Positions 48,209 through 60,988 of a DNA stretch of 64,000 bases are shown piece after piece (the stretch's first letter is position 1; each line of letters opens with the position of its first letter). The DNA comes from Isoperla grammatica (Eukaryota; Arthropoda; Insecta; Plecoptera; Perlodidae). The stretch is taken from NCBI GenBank assembly GCA_945910005.1, contig CAMDTW010000567.1, positions 1 through 64,000 on the forward strand, in the 5' to 3' direction. The position numbers and the translations under genes are program-made. The notes beneath the pieces were generated by a model. That model saw nothing but the letters and a program-made list of their open reading frames with translations. It searched no databases and had not been told where the DNA came from.

Positions 48209-50043
48209 GTTTAATTTAAATGAAGACAAGAAATGTAAGCGGATTTTTCTAATAATCAATCACCTTTGATTATCCCTATCATCATTTAATAATGACGACC
48301 GACGTATCTGCCCTCAAATATCAACACAAACCTCGATAACATTCTCTCCTTCTCCTTTTGTATCTGACACTCTTGTCACGTCATAACGCGAACATTTTGG
48401 TACACACATATTTTGATTGTAAATAAAAAATAATTTATGTATTTTTTTTCGTCGTATGGCGCATGATGCTGATAGGGTTGCGGTCTTCCGTGTTTTTGGG
48501 GGGGGGGGCGTGGAGGGGGGGAACTAATTTAAAAGCATGTCCATCTTTCCTGCACGAACGTGGAAATTGATATAATAGTCATAGTATCTGGGTGAAACCG
48601 TAATGAGAAAATAAATTTTAATTAACTGTACAAACAACCCTCTGCTCCCTCTGCCCCCCTCCCCCACCCCCACCCTAACCCCTCGTGCCGCCGTCACCAA
48701 AGTTTGTAAACTCTTTTTGATTTCATTAGCAAATAATAGCGAGTAGGTTAAAGCATGTTTTGATTGGCGGCGTTTCCGGAATCGATAAATAAATGTGACC
48801 TAGTTTTGATGAAATGAACTGAACCGGATGCGCGGATTTACGCGCGTATTTGTAGGGGAGAAGTTGTTGATATTCTGGGTGATAACAACGTCGTTCATTC
48901 TAAGGTTGGTAAGATGATAATGTTAGAACGCCCAAGGCTATGTCAAGAGGGTTGGTATGCTTAGTCAGTACTGTATTTTGTCTACGGGCATTGGATTAAA
49001 TATTTTTTTAAATGGGAATGACAAGTTGGCAATAACATTTCTGACAATTTATACCGATAGAGATGATTCATCAAGTGCAATTATAATTATCAATTTTAAA
49101 TATTGTTTGAGTAACAATTGATGAATGTGTACAAATTTCCGATTAGCTGCAAATCGGAGATAAAAATTTTGGTAAAACCGGCCCTAAGAGAGAAAGTGTT
49201 TAAAAAAATATGGAATTCTCTGGGACGTTATAAACATCCCCAACACATATTGTGCGCGTTCTTTTAAATAGTTTCTAAAGATAAGGTCGAGGGGGTTAAA
49301 CAAATGTGTTGAAATCGGATGGGAGTTGCACGTCCCTTCGGAACGATATGTCAAAAGGGTTACAGTCGCTAAAATGATCTCGACTCAAGGGTAAAACATG
49401 CCTGAAGGGACAGACTAACACATCACACGACCGAAGGATGTTAAGAACCATGGACAGCTTCAGTGGCCCACGCAAGGGGGGGGGGCGGATTTGGACCAAA
49501 GCCTCCCTCCCCCCCCCCCCCCCCGCACGAAAAGATTTGGTCTCTCACTGAGGTTTATATAAACGGATTTCGGTACAGTATTTCTCGGTTCATATTATTG
49601 TTCGTAAAGTAAACTAGCCTTGTTGGGAATGTGCCCTGACAACGCCTGCCTACATACGCGCTGATATTACTACAATACAGGATATACAGGGAACGCAATA
49701 CAACTAGATTTAGGTTGGTATTGTCACATGATGTCACTTCATTATTACATAAGCTATGACGACAACACCTTGCTAGATACTTTGATGAAACTATATTGAT
49801 AAATTCAAGTGAGACCAGACGTTTAAAAAAATCGAACTGCCAATCGAACCCTCAACCATCTGCATTGGAACCAACAATTGACCCCTCAAAATAGAGTAGA
49901 CGCATTCTGGTGGCAAGAAAATAAACTACTATAAGTATGAGTTTATCTGTCAATTGTTCATTGTTGTTTTATTGTTAAATCATCAATGGCGCAGATAAGG
50001 GTGTTGCTTAGCAGCGCTATCTATGTGTTAGTTTGAGATGGTT
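48209..50043. other. Spacer with G/C runs and a tRNA-like fragment
   Basis: G runs at about 48500-48520 and C-rich sequence at 48650-48680 and 49503-49525. At about 49835-49885, minus strand, GTTCCAATGCAGATGG and GAGGGTTCGATTGGCAG resemble the anticodon arm and T-arm of the SINE C head; this is a fragment only. No gene supported. Confidence 0.45.
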
Positions 50044-51119
50044 TTAGGTCCAAATGCATAGTCGCTTCCTCACGTGCTCCTTAACTCAGCCTTACCTCAG
50101 CCTTTCCTCAGCCGCGACTCACGAATGGAATTCATGAACCTTCCTCACGCTCGACTCAGCTGAGGAAAAGCTAGTGTCATTGTTAGACTTGGCAACATTG
50201 TATATTGCCACCTTGATTCAAAATTGTTTCCATTTTACAAGGCAGTGACCTGTTGTTCATTCAAATAAAACGGCGGCAACTATAAAGACACTTGTCAACC
50301 ACTTCGTGGCCTTGAAATATGGCATTATGGCAGCATTAAAATATTAAAATAATTAAAGTATATGAATATTGGAAAATCTAGAATAATCTTTAATAAATAA
50401 TAAATACAAATTATTAACACTGATTAGTGATTAGCAATGAAATTAAAATAATTATTCTCAATTGATGAACGAAGACTGTAGGAAATTTGACAGCTTATCA
50501 AGGGTAACCATATAGGTAGCCTTATATGAATTCTTCACAAAATATATTAATATTTCCTTTTTTTTTTTAGCAATTACAAGTTTGGTTGAAGCATGAATCG
50601 TGGTTGGAATTTTTAAGCCTAATGCAATTATTGGTTCACAATAGGTATAATATTTTTACAATGATTGCAAGTATAATTTGAGGATTTACTTTTTTTAGCA
50701 GACCACCGTTGGTTAACTCCCCCCCCCCCCCCCCCAATGCTATAGGTGATTGGCATAGGGCTATTAAAATACATCCACATCCACATACATAACATAGCAT
50801 GATGACATAACAGCCAAATGTGGGCATTAAATAAAAAGAAGACATTACTTCGGAATTTGTTTTTATATTTTTACACAAACCACATTTTCATTGCAGAAGT
50901 CATAATTATTTTCTCAACTTACTAGTATTGTGTGTTCATTTATGACTTTCACACGTTGTTGGGAGCTGAAATAAATTTGTTATTAGGGCAACCAAAGTTA
51001 TTTTACTGGTATTCTTTGAACTGAGTTGAAAATGCTTTCAGATAGTAGGAATTGTAAAAATTAGATAGACAAGTTTTAAATAATTTATGATTTAAAATTT
51101 TATTGAGTCAGAATTTTAT

Positions 51120-51960
51120 ACAATATCAGGTAGGCCTACATGTACATGTACAAGCAACATTAAAATAGGCATGTGGAAATAAACATATTTTAGGCCTATT
51201 TAGTGGGTTTAGCTCTAGGAAGTATAGGAATTTACATCTGCAAGTTGTGAGGTTTTGGCTTACCATTGTGCTGGGTGTCCAATTGCTCCCAGTACACTAG
51301 TCAATAGGAGGCCTAAACTTGCTGTTACTTGCACAACAAATTCATTGTACTATTAATATAGGTAGCAATGTTGTTGTGGGTGCTGAATATTATGTTTATG
51401 CCTAGGCCTAAATTCTCCCCACTTCAGGCATACAATTGAATTTTGTTTTAGGCCTAGACCAACCTACATTTTTACTGTGGAATGATTAATACAAATTAGG
51501 TATCAAAGCTGAATTCAAGAACTGTCCTGCAATCCTCTAGGCTTATAGGCCCTACATAACAACCTTGGCAGTTTTCTGTACCAAGCCTACTCTATTCACA
51601 TAAGCCTAAAGTTGGATAAGTGATCCGTTGCATCATTATTTTACTAGTCATAGCCCGTATGTCTAGGCTAGGCCTAAAGTTCTCTGAGGAATGTGGCAAT
51701 CAACATGAGTTGAGTGCAAACTAGGCCTAGGCCTACTGGCCAGGCCAGGCCACGCTGGGGTAGGCTCTATACCTAGGCCTAGGAGACATAACTTCAGTCT
51801 TCAATCTTGTGCCCAGGCCTAGGACCACAACCACTATAACGATGTCTATTTGAAATAGGATAGGCCTAGGTAGACCTACCTAGTCGATGATGTCTAGGCT
51901 AGGGCTAGGCCTAGGCTAGGCCTAGGACCGTATATTTTACATAGCCTACACAGAAACCTT
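51120..51960. repeat. TAGGCCTA-rich block
   Basis: The octamer-like motif (C)TAGGCCTA(G) and its pieces occur dozens of times within 840 bp, densest at 51715-51955 (for example CTAGGCCTAGGCCTACTGG, GGCTAGGCCTAGGC). There is no strict period. The same motif appears once in the Harbinger element at about 912-950. Confidence 0.85.
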
Positions 51961-51997
51961 TGGCAAGGCCTGAGGGCCGTAGGTTAGGGCTAGACCT

Positions 51998-52005
51998 GGA
52001 TGTAG

Positions 52006-52038
<33 letters not shown>

Positions 52039-52640
52039 TTCTTTATTATAGCATATCTTGCTATTTTGCATCATTACATTACATCATTATTTCATACATA
52101 CATACATACATACATACATACAAGCCCATGAAACATAATAAAATAAATAAAATATAAGATACTAAACTAAATTTTGTCCCAGTAAAATACTCTTTCACCT
52201 GGGAAGGCTACTAATTTTCCTTCATTAATAAGTTTACAACAGTTTCTTCTAAAACTACTTATACTACCTTTTCTAATTTCAAGGGGTATGCGGTTAAAAA
52301 TACGTATACCTTTTTCAAACAATGAACCTCCCTCTACTTTTTTATTAGAATTTCTTTTAACAAAAATATTTGCATTTTTTCTTGTATTATAATGATGGAT
52401 TTCATTATTCCTTATTACTAGATTACTTAAATATATTACTTAAATATATTACTGGATATATGGTTATATCCAGTTAGTAGACAAATATATTTACAACGCA
52501 CCTGAAATCTTCTGCTTACGTAAAATATTAAATTCATTTAAAAACTGGTTTAATTCGAAACCTGTAAATGAGCGAAGTCCGGGCCTCCTTCGCCACAGTT
52601 TCATCGCAAAACGGTAAAATATATTGAATGCACCATAATG
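51998..52640 (-). mobile_element. LINE 3' fragment with trinucleotide tail
   Basis: On the minus strand the sequence runs from a decayed upstream part (about 52640) through a coding C-terminus (52434-52167) into a 3' UTR with (TATG)n at 52095-52122, AATAAAG near the end, and a (CTA)n tail at 52002-52036. The short tandem tail and 5' truncation are typical of CR1-like non-LTR elements. Confidence 0.65.
52167..52434 (-). pseudogene. C-terminal end of a LINE reverse transcriptase
   Basis: About 89 open codons without a start, ending in TAG at 52167-52169. Blocks: YLSNLVIRNNEIHHYNTRKN, then ANIFVKRNSNKKVEGGSLFE, then GIRIFNRIPLEIRKGSISSF, then RRNCCKLINEGKLV. H-x-YNTR followed by G-x-x-x-(W/F)N-x-(L/I)P-x-x-(I/L)R and an S-x-x-F-(K/R) helix is the standard C-terminus of many LINE polyproteins. 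Upstream, a direct 16-bp duplication (ACTTAAATATATT) shifts the frame, so the remainder is dead. It lies inside the Harbinger-like element and is therefore younger than it, or was captured by it. Confidence 0.8.
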
Positions 52641-53025
52641 AAATCTTCCAGTAGGTTCTCATATCTCTTAAATATCTTCTCGTTCCCTCTGGTACGGCAT
52701 TTTCGTAAAGATATACTGCTTATCTCTGTAAAAAGTCACGCCATCCCAACACATTTGCCGTGAGCGCCGCCATTGAAATTGAAACAAGCACAGCTGTGAG
52801 TTGTTATGATTTTGGAGCGCTGTGATTGGCTAAGTTTTGGCTGAGGTCGGGCGGAGGAAGACTCGAGCCCTCCTCAGGCCTCAGCGTGATGACGATGTGA
52901 GGTCGAGGTAAGGAAGAGCTGAGGAGGTGTTTGCGTCCTTGCATGGGGCTCTCACGACTCAGGTCTTCCTTATCTCAGATCTGAGGAAAGGAAGAGCTGA
53001 GGAAGGTATATGCATTTGGACCTGA

Positions 53026-55020
53026 GTCTCCAATCCACAGCAGCAGACGTTCATAACCATCCTCCCCAGAATAATATGTAAATACATAGAGTCATGTCAA
53101 TATCAAAGACGATAACCCATTCATATTTACGACCAGCGACAACACGACGAAACGACAAAATTCCAAGTTTTTTGTTTTTATTATTAAAACCAGCAAAATG
53201 TCTGTATACTTTGCAGTCTACAAGACGTGCAATGAATACTGGAAGCCTCGTCCTCGTTCGTACCTATTAAAATATTCAGAGTCCGTCAGGGCTGACTTCG
53301 TAGTCGGCGCCACTTTTATACATACTCACGGCAAAGCTGAAACTTCTGTAACCGTTCGTTCTACCCCGGATTGATTAGACAAACTACAAGGAATTGCACT
53401 ATACGAACCTAATGTTAATTAATCAATCCTTTTTAATTGGACAGTTTAAAATTAAACAGTGTATTGCTAGGATACCTCTTTGACTAATGCATGACCACCC
53501 TTGCGGCTTGAATATATTAAATACAAACATGGACGGGTATGGGTTGGGGAGGGGAATGGTGGGAAGGGGGGGGGGGTAGAGGGTGAATAAAGAGGAACTA
53601 CCCGTGTGATACGATTGTAGGTCACCGGGAAATTAAAATACTGCTGAAATTCTGTGTGTTTTTCTTTTGATGTGTGTTTTAGTCTGTGTGGAAATTTTGT
53701 AATTTATAAAAGAATGAGGGTCTTCTACTATTGATTTTGCGATAACACAAGATACTGTTTTATGTACGTTACAATACTCGTATACGGTAAAATTGTTAGT
53801 TGCAGTTGCAGGAACTGTAATTTATTTGTACTTCAATAAAATAATAATTTAAGCCAATTTTTTTAGGTTGTGTACTTGTGTGTTTTGTTTTGTAAAACAT
53901 AATGCTCCTTTGAAAATTGACAAATTTAAAAATAAAATAATTCAATATAAATATCTCCCTCTACCCTCATCGTCTTTGCCCTCGATCGCGTGGGAGAGTT
54001 TCAGCGTAGGAACTTAAGAACTCTGAGCTTCCCACGCCTGTGTTTTGTGAGCATAGTTGGTACGGTGGACGGGGGGGGGGGGGGAGGGGAGGGGGAGGGG
54101 GGGGGGGGGTTATTCCACGTTCGTCCTCTAGATTAAGTACTCAAACATCATTCATTATCACTCAGCGTCCATCGCTCATCGTTTTTATTACCGTTACCAG
54201 GGGAAAATAAGACTTTAAGCCCAATATCTTTCTATCTGCAGTCAGAGTGACCAGTGCTGCATTGCTGCTATTAGATTAGTGATAAGAAGACCCTTCCTTC
54301 TCATGGCGGTACAGTTACGGATTATTACGGACCTATTATTGCGGACAACCCAGCAAGGGTTGTATTCGTCGTTGATGTGAAATACTGTGCCCACAACGCT
54401 CTAGATTGAAGGCTCGAATTTTGGAGATTGCACGCTATTTCGGTAATGTCTTTTACAAAAAACTAATAGGCAGCACCTATGTTTTGAATAGAATTATCAT
54501 TTGTATGAGTTTAAACAATAAAAACTTGACATACGTGTGTACAACATTTTCATAATTACTTTCTTTCATTTTAACGTAGATTAAAATAGAGATAAGGTTA
54601 TTTATTAAACACAATTTTAACATGAATGAAATTTGCAAAAATGTTTTCGTGGTGGTAAATATTGATAAGATGAAAGTTTACCCAAGTATATGTACAAGAT
54701 ACTAGTATCAATCATTTCAAATCCTCAAAGAATTCTCCTTCATGTTTTACAATTTTAGTTGCACAAACAGAACATCAGAAAATCATTTTGATTATTTTTT
54801 AAATAAAAAGGTTATCCCAGATTCTCCCTGTAGCAATGTGGATGCGTTTGAAGCTACCCTCGTTCATATCCCAACATTGCAACGCCACATGTAATATTCA
54901 TAACGTTGAGTTGTGTCTTATGATAAGCCACGATCTTAGCCTAGTTCCGTAATCATGGGAAGCCCATCAACTCCATTACCCCGATGAATGTAAAACGTGC
55001 TCGACTGAGAATGTTCTCAC
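53026..55020. other. Spacer with G tracts
   Basis: G-rich runs at 53545-53580 and 54070-54109; otherwise AT-rich. No gene supported. Confidence 0.45.
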
Positions 55021-55389
55021 TAGAGTAGAGAGAGTAGAGTAGAGTAGAGTAGAGTAGAGTAGAGTAGAGTAGAGTAGAGTAGAGTAGAGTAGAGTAGAGT
55101 AGAGTAGAGTAGAGTAGGGTAGAGTAGAGTAGAGTAGAGTAGGGTAGGGTAGGGTAGAGTAGAGTAGAGTAGAGTAGAGTAGAGTAGGGTAGAGTAGAGT
55201 AGAGTAGAGTAGAGTAGAGTAGAGTAGAGTAGAGTAGAGTAGAGTAGAGTAGAGTAGAGTAGAGTAGAGTAGAGTAGAGTAGAGTAGGGTAGGGTAGAGT
55301 AGAGTAGAGTAGAGTAGAGTAGGGTAGGGTAGGGTAGGGTATGGTAGGGTAGGGTAGGGTAGGGTAGGGTAGGGTAGGGTAGAGTATAG
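55021..55389. repeat. (AGAGT/AGGGT)n pentanucleotide array, ~73 copies
   Basis: Pentamer repeats, mostly TAGAG with blocks of TAGGG that are commoner towards the right end. The 225-codon minus-strand frame over it, rich in S-T-L-L-Y repeats, is an artefact of the repeat because 5-mers keep an open frame. Confidence 0.98.
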
Positions 55390-56557
55390 TGACGGGTGTG
55401 TTGTGTGGAGAGTAAGCTGTTTTAGGTTCGATTCCCGCAGAATCCCAGTGAAACTCGGATCAAAATGGATCTTCAATCCGAATAAGTTCATTTTCACACA
55501 AAGTCTTATCGAGAGGGTGTGAATAGTTGCAAGTTGGTCAAGCAGAGCTAACTTCCTTCGTCCGGCTGAGGCGGGGGTGATATGTTTGTCACGAGGGGGA
55601 TGAAGCAGTGGAGGGGCCTTATCAATGTTCTGGACTTGAGTGAGTTCAATCATTCATCAACCCTCGCACAAATGTACCTGCCTATCTTCTGGACTAACTA
55701 GTTCACGTTGCTGAGTACGAATTTTGGTCCATATATCATTGTCAAAATAATGTATTTACAGACACCAGTAAATGTGACTTTACTAATATAGTGTCTATCA
55801 TATTCAGTTATAAAATAAATATAAAATAGTCATAAGAAAGAAAATAATAAAACAAAATTACAAATTTTATTTACCCGGCACCTCCACCAAAGCCCTAAAA
55901 TTTTACTTAAACTTGTTGTCCGGCTATTAAAACCATAAAAAGTTAGCTTTATTTAGTGAATTTTTATTAAATAATATAAATACTTTTTATTATTATACAT
56001 CCAGCAAACAAAATCTCTTATCCGAACCACTTGCAGCAAATGGATAATGCAAAATTCAATTTTTCGTCCGCGCTCACACCTTCGTCACCTGGGCAATAAC
56101 CTGACGAAGACGCGCATACGTTCGAAAACGTACACGTTGAATTTTATCAGCCATGAACCAAGAAATCATATTATAGTTGAAAGGGGAGAAAATTTTTTTT
56201 AAGAAGAAACATTTATTAACTAAGTCCTGTGTGAAAACCTACAATACCATATTCGTGGTTTATTCTTGACGTTTCACTAATCAAGCTGGCAGCTTTTCAA
56301 GTCTCAAATCATTCTTGCTGCAAAAAACGAATAAAAAAGCTACAATAATGAATAGCATGACGTCAAATATCAACAATAACAACCATGAAAGATTCGTCCC
56401 ATATTTCATCCCTTCATTTCTTCTGCGTTTGATCTCGGGACGAGAACAATGTTGGCCTAATACTGCTGGGCGTTCTCAACACCTGCACAAAAACACCTTC
56501 CGGCCACACGTGGGGCTTTTGATGAGCGAGAGAGAGCGTTGGGGGGGGGGGGGGGGG

Positions 56558-56589
<32 letters not shown>

Positions 56590-59108
56590 CCGTATTTATT
56601 TAAGCGAGATTAAAGCATGTTGGATATGGGTTTGTCTTACATGAATCCTTTGATAAAAACATACAATGCCATGCATATCTAACAGAAATAGTAAATAAAA
56701 AGTACAATAGAGATACAGAGAGAAAACAAGTCATTATTTCAGGTATAGGACCCCCAATATAATACCTGTAATACCTTATCTTCCCTCCGTCTCTTATATA
56801 AAACTTTACATGATGCATTGTATTGTTTCTAGAACTAAGCATAGCGTAAAATTGTAACATCTTTTTTTCTTTGAATAAAGTTCATGATTATGGGAAGAAA
56901 GTTCATTCAGACATAACATTCATACTTTCCATTCATACCTCCGGCTGTTAGGAGAAATATAATTGAATTATGTAGACTATTTTTATATGGTAATGTCTGT
57001 TTCGTATTGTAATGGAGCTTATTATAATGTTGTTTTCACAAAATTATTGCTTATAGTTTACTTTCTAGCTAGGTAAGGTTATCTGTTACGATTTTGTTTA
57101 AGTGCCATGTTTAAATCGTTTCTATTTTTGAATATATAATTATTATCAGTATCAATGTGGACATCCCGAATGTGTGTATGAAGGACAATCCATGTTATGA
57201 TAGCATTTATAAAGAAGGTTCATGAAGATGTACGATCCTATATATCTGTACAATGAACTGGTCGCCTAGACCTAGTGCCAAGGCTATGATAGAGAGAGGA
57301 GAGAGACACAGAAAGAGGGAGAAGGGAAGGGGGAAGGGGGGAAGGGTGGAGGGTTAAAAGGACCAAGAATAGACCATCACTAACCCCCACTACACATTAG
57401 CCACCGCTTTGATCTGCCATTGTGCTTATCACCCAGTCAAGTCAACGCAACGATGTAAATGCGTGTCTTTACCCTCTCTCTCTCTCTACTACACAGTAGT
57501 TAAGTTTGATGTTCATAGTCACCGATTTCCACTAAATAAACTAGGAGGCCTGCGAGCCACGCAACGCCACGCACCGCCTGAGGGCAGGATATTGGCCGTG
57601 TGAGCGGGGGGGGGGGGGGGAGGGGGAAGATAGAGATTGCGAGAAAAGACGGAGAGCGTACGTGTCTTGGAAACCCTAGTGGTTCATTATACCCGTAGAT
57701 ACATTCAACGTCATAAAATCGGCAACACGAGTTATCTTCCTGTACCGACAGAGCAGTATGTAGTTACAAAAGTATCAGATACATATTTTTTCTCTCTTTC
57801 GACTTCATTCTTTTTTCTTTTTTTCGGGGGCGCTTCTTCGGGGTAAGATTTATGAGCCGCCGAAATTTTTCTCTCCCGAATATGTCACGATCGCTTTAGT
57901 TCGTGGGGGGGGGGGGGGTCATACGAGAGCCCCCGCGCGTAGCCAGCACGAAACTGGTCTCGGCGAGCTATAAATTAAGCCTCGTCATGGACAGAGTTAA
58001 ATGTGTACGGCAACACGAAACACAGTGACTAGTGTGTTTCGGAGGATGTTGTACAGAACAGAAGGACAGATACCGGGACTCATAACGTTTGATTGAGTTA
58101 TTTTAGCGTTTAATTAGATGAAACAATTATGGGCGTATTAAAAGAATGAAACCAGTAGATAGGTTGGTATATTATTTATGTAAATTTTAGTATTTAACAC
58201 TGTTCTTGCAAAAAAATATATGTAATGTATATATTTCGGTCAAACTTACTGAGTTCTTTATCGAAATATTAATAGTAAATAAATATTTTTTAAAAGAACA
58301 GTTTCAAGTCTTATAATTTATAGAATTTTTCTGCTTGTAACATTGATCGGCTGATGTGAAAATGTAAATGATATTTTCGTCGTTTGAAAGAATACAGAAA
58401 ACGAAAATAATTAATATTTACAGTTAATTAGCCTATATATACATAAGCTCATTGGATGATAAGCTACACAATATGACGTGTGGCTTATTAAAATGTAAAT
58501 CCGTGTTGTATAATTTCTAAATCTGGGTATTCGTGCAAAACTGTATTTCAATTTGCTTGAGTTCTGTGCTTGAGTGTATAAGTAGGTCAATGCTTTTCCT
58601 CGAAAACTATGCTTCCATCTCTATCGGTTTTATATTGTGATTATTACAGACAAATATAATTGAGTATACATGAGCAACATTTGTCACTTCGCCACTGACC
58701 AAAAAGACACCATATTACTATCGAACATGTCCACAACCCACGGCCCACCATTTCTAACAAATCCACTAGATAGATAGTAAAATATCAATCGAGTCTGTTA
58801 TCGTTTCCCAGTTTCCTTGTCGCTCAGAAAACAGCATAAAACGCACGCATCAATATTTACAAACCATCCACATTTACAACCAATAACATTTTACGCGGGC
58901 AAGATTGCCTACGACATCCTGCATATTGTGTCAAGTCAACCAACTACCACCATCTTTACAGAAAGGTAACACGCGCGTTCAAATTGTTCGATATCGTTCC
59001 AGTCAACAGTCTATCAAACTTTTACAGGTTTTCTTGACGTGGGGACTCGTGTATACGATACGCTGGGACATATAAGCTTACAATGTGTATTGTGTGGCTC
59101 GTTGGTCT
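55390..59108. other. Spacer with simple repeats
   Basis: Contains G runs and (GA)n near 56540-56590, a G-rich stretch at 57300-57355, G runs at 57606-57625 and 57905-57918. No domain in any frame. Confidence 0.45.

Positions 59109-59168
<60 letters not shown>
59109..59168. repeat. (AGTA)n run, left part
   Basis: A tetranucleotide run continued on the other side of the 5S-SINE at 59594-59691, so the SINE inserted into an existing run or its tail seeded one side. Confidence 0.95.
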
Positions 59169-59595
59169 TTTATTTCATTTATTTATTTTATTTTATTGTA
59201 ATTAAGGCCAGTGTAGGGCACAATGCCCTCTTTAGCCTGATGAGTGATGATTGATGAATGATAATGATGAAGGGAGGAGGGGAAGCCTGGTACCGGCACG
59301 TAGCCTACTCCTGTCGAAAAGTACCAAGGGGACCATCGGCTTTACGTCCCATCCGAAAGGACGGTGTAACTTTGACCAGTCATATAGGTTCCTCCACTAA
59401 CCTGGACTGCCGAGCAGTTGACGAGAAGAACGAAGCTGTTACACAAGCTTTCGAACCCTCCAATCCGCTCTAACCAACGGTAACTAGTGATTCAGAGGTG
59501 AGTGGTCACCCATCCACCTACTGACCTAGCCCGAGGTTGCTTAACTTCGGTGTTCGTATGGGAACCGGCTAAGCGACCGCGGCTAAACCGTTGGC
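59160..59595 (-). mobile_element. 5S rRNA-derived SINE (family A), full-length copy 2
   Basis: On the minus strand it starts at 59595 with the ~124-nt 5S-like head (59595-59472), with CGAACACCGAAGTTAAGCAA and GGATGGGTGACC. The same body as at 22751 follows (TCCTTTCGGATGGGACGTAA, GACAGGAGTAGGCTACGTGC), then AGAGGGCATTGTGCCC, a small inverted motif, and an (AAATAAAT) tail to about 59160. Head to tail it is complete and less altered than copy 1, so probably younger. Confidence 0.88.
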
Positions 59596-59679
<84 letters not shown>

Positions 59680-59691
59680 TAAGTAAGTAAG
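59594..59691. repeat. (AGTA)n run, right part
   Basis: Twenty-four or so AGTA units with a single substitution (AAAT at 59677-59681). Confidence 0.95.
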
Positions 59692-59994
59692 TTTATTCAC
59701 CATAATTTTGTATATACAGAATTTGGGTTTCGTCAAACAGTTCTACATACTAGTTCTCTACATAGTTCTCTATATCCCATGTAGCAATACAATAACCTTA
59801 AAAATACAGTACAATAACTATATATATTTGCAATGAGAACCGTCTTATTTCAAATATATGTCGTTTGAAAGATGCCATAATGCAAGAATACAGCGCACTA
59901 GATCTAGATCGCCGTCAGAATTAATTCATATTCCAAGTAGATAGAACATGATGAACTGATGAACTTAACAACAAATAGCAAATGAACTTGAGTC
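59692..59994. other. Spacer
   Basis: Nothing supportable. Confidence 0.4.
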
Positions 59995-60240
59995 TATCGG
60001 GTTTATTCCTGCTTGCAATGCAGATGGTCCAGGATCGTGTCCCGGTTTGGCCTGGGCTTTTTAACTTTGCAACTTGAATTCATCAATCAATGGGTATTGT
60101 GAATCTGCACGTTGACTTTAGAGCCGTCATAGCAACGAAGCACACATAATAAATCATATAGTGTCCCCCATTGGAAACCAGTTCTTGTGAGTGAGTGGGT
60201 AGACTTTAAATACAATTTTATTTATGTATTTATATGACAC
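59995..60240 (+). mobile_element. tRNA-derived SINE (family C), copy on plus strand
   Basis: The head has an anticodon-arm block CCTGCTTGCAATGCAG and a T-arm-like GGATCGTGTCCCGG. The central block GACTTTAGAGCCGTCATAGC then AACGAAGCAC follows, then AAACCAGTTCTTGTGAGTGA, GGGTAGACTTTAAATAC and a TTTATTTATGTATTT tail. It is colinear with the minus-strand copy at 12021-12452 except for a shorter middle. Confidence 0.75.
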
Positions 60241-60493
60241 ACAATACGGCAGACAACGCTTATATTCTTGTACATGTATCAATGACATAAATACTATAGA
60301 ACACAAAGAATGACATACAAAGTAACAAATTTTGTATTATGCAGTATTTGATTCTCACGAAATCAAATTGTTCACTTTTTTTCAATGTTGTGTGTTGTTC
60401 TTGAGATGTTACTAACACCCGCTAATTTCGCACGGCTTTTATACCAAGAGTATCCCTCTCTCCTAACCGTATGATAGACTTGACACCTTCTTC

Positions 60494-60688
60494 GTTTGAC
60501 CCTCCCCTAATGCTCCCCTCCATCGCTGTGACCACCCTTTAACCCCGTGACAACTATAGACAATCATATCATATTTATTCACTTCATATTATATTATTTG
60601 CAATCAGTAATTTTTTTTATATGCGGTGGTCACCTAACTAGGAGGTGGAGGGAGTTTCCAGCTATGTCAAACTAAGAATATCTGCACA
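60494..60688 (+). repeat. Dispersed repeat D, copy 2
   Basis: Same block order as 6931-7098, including GTGACAAC, CAATCATATCATAT, GCGGTGGTCACCTAACTAGG and TATGTCAAACTAAGAATATC. Confidence 0.75.
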
Positions 60689-60988
60689 TCTCTTCAAGTC
60701 TTGGCTAGGTCTTCCTAATATTCGACCTACCTCTATCTAGACAGATGTAACCTTACGTGGCACAGCCTATATCAATATGACCGTAAAACTTGGCAACAAT
60801 GGCTACTAAGGCTTGCAAACTAAAAACATCTGCACATCCACTCTTCAAACTAAGAACATCTGCACATCCACTCTTCAAGTCTTGACTAGGTCTTGCTAAT
60901 ATTCGACCTACCTCTATCTAGGCAGATGTAACCTTACGTGGCACAGCCTATATCAATATGACCGTAAAACTTGGCAACAATGGCTACC
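60689..60988 (+). repeat. Local tandem duplication (~115 bp unit)
   Basis: The stretch from TCTTCAAGTCTTGGCTAGGT to TTGGCAACAATGGCTAC occurs at about 60691-60806 and again at 60872-60988, almost unchanged. A shorter internal repeat, AACTAAGAACATCTGCACAT, occurs between them. Recent duplication is likely. Confidence 0.85.

Larger units (their letters stand above)
50047..53022. mobile_element. Large Harbinger-like TIR element with subterminal motif arrays
   Basis: Inverted ends GGTCCAAATGCATA (50047-50060 and complement 53009-53022), extended by a nearby CTTCCTCA. The flanking triplets are TTA on the left and TGA on the right, one mismatch from a TWA target duplication. Just inside both ends lies a 100-200 bp array of the motif CCTCAGC / GCTGAGG (left 50070-50165, right 52835-53008), inverted between the two ends, as expected for transposase-binding subterminal repeats. 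The 2976-bp interior has no transposase frame; it holds a TAGGCCTA-rich block and a LINE 3' end. It is probably a non-autonomous Harbinger or related element. Confidence 0.7.

Noticed and set aside
49459..49525. CAGTGGCCCACGCAAGGGGG as the left end of another transposon
   Set aside because: It resembles the G-rich ends of invertebrate hAT/P elements, but I could not find the matching inverted end or a target duplication nearby.
55021..55389. A 225-codon minus-strand open frame rich in S-T-L-L-Y repeats
   Set aside because: The pentanucleotide array has no stop in that frame by composition; the flanking codons show no domain.
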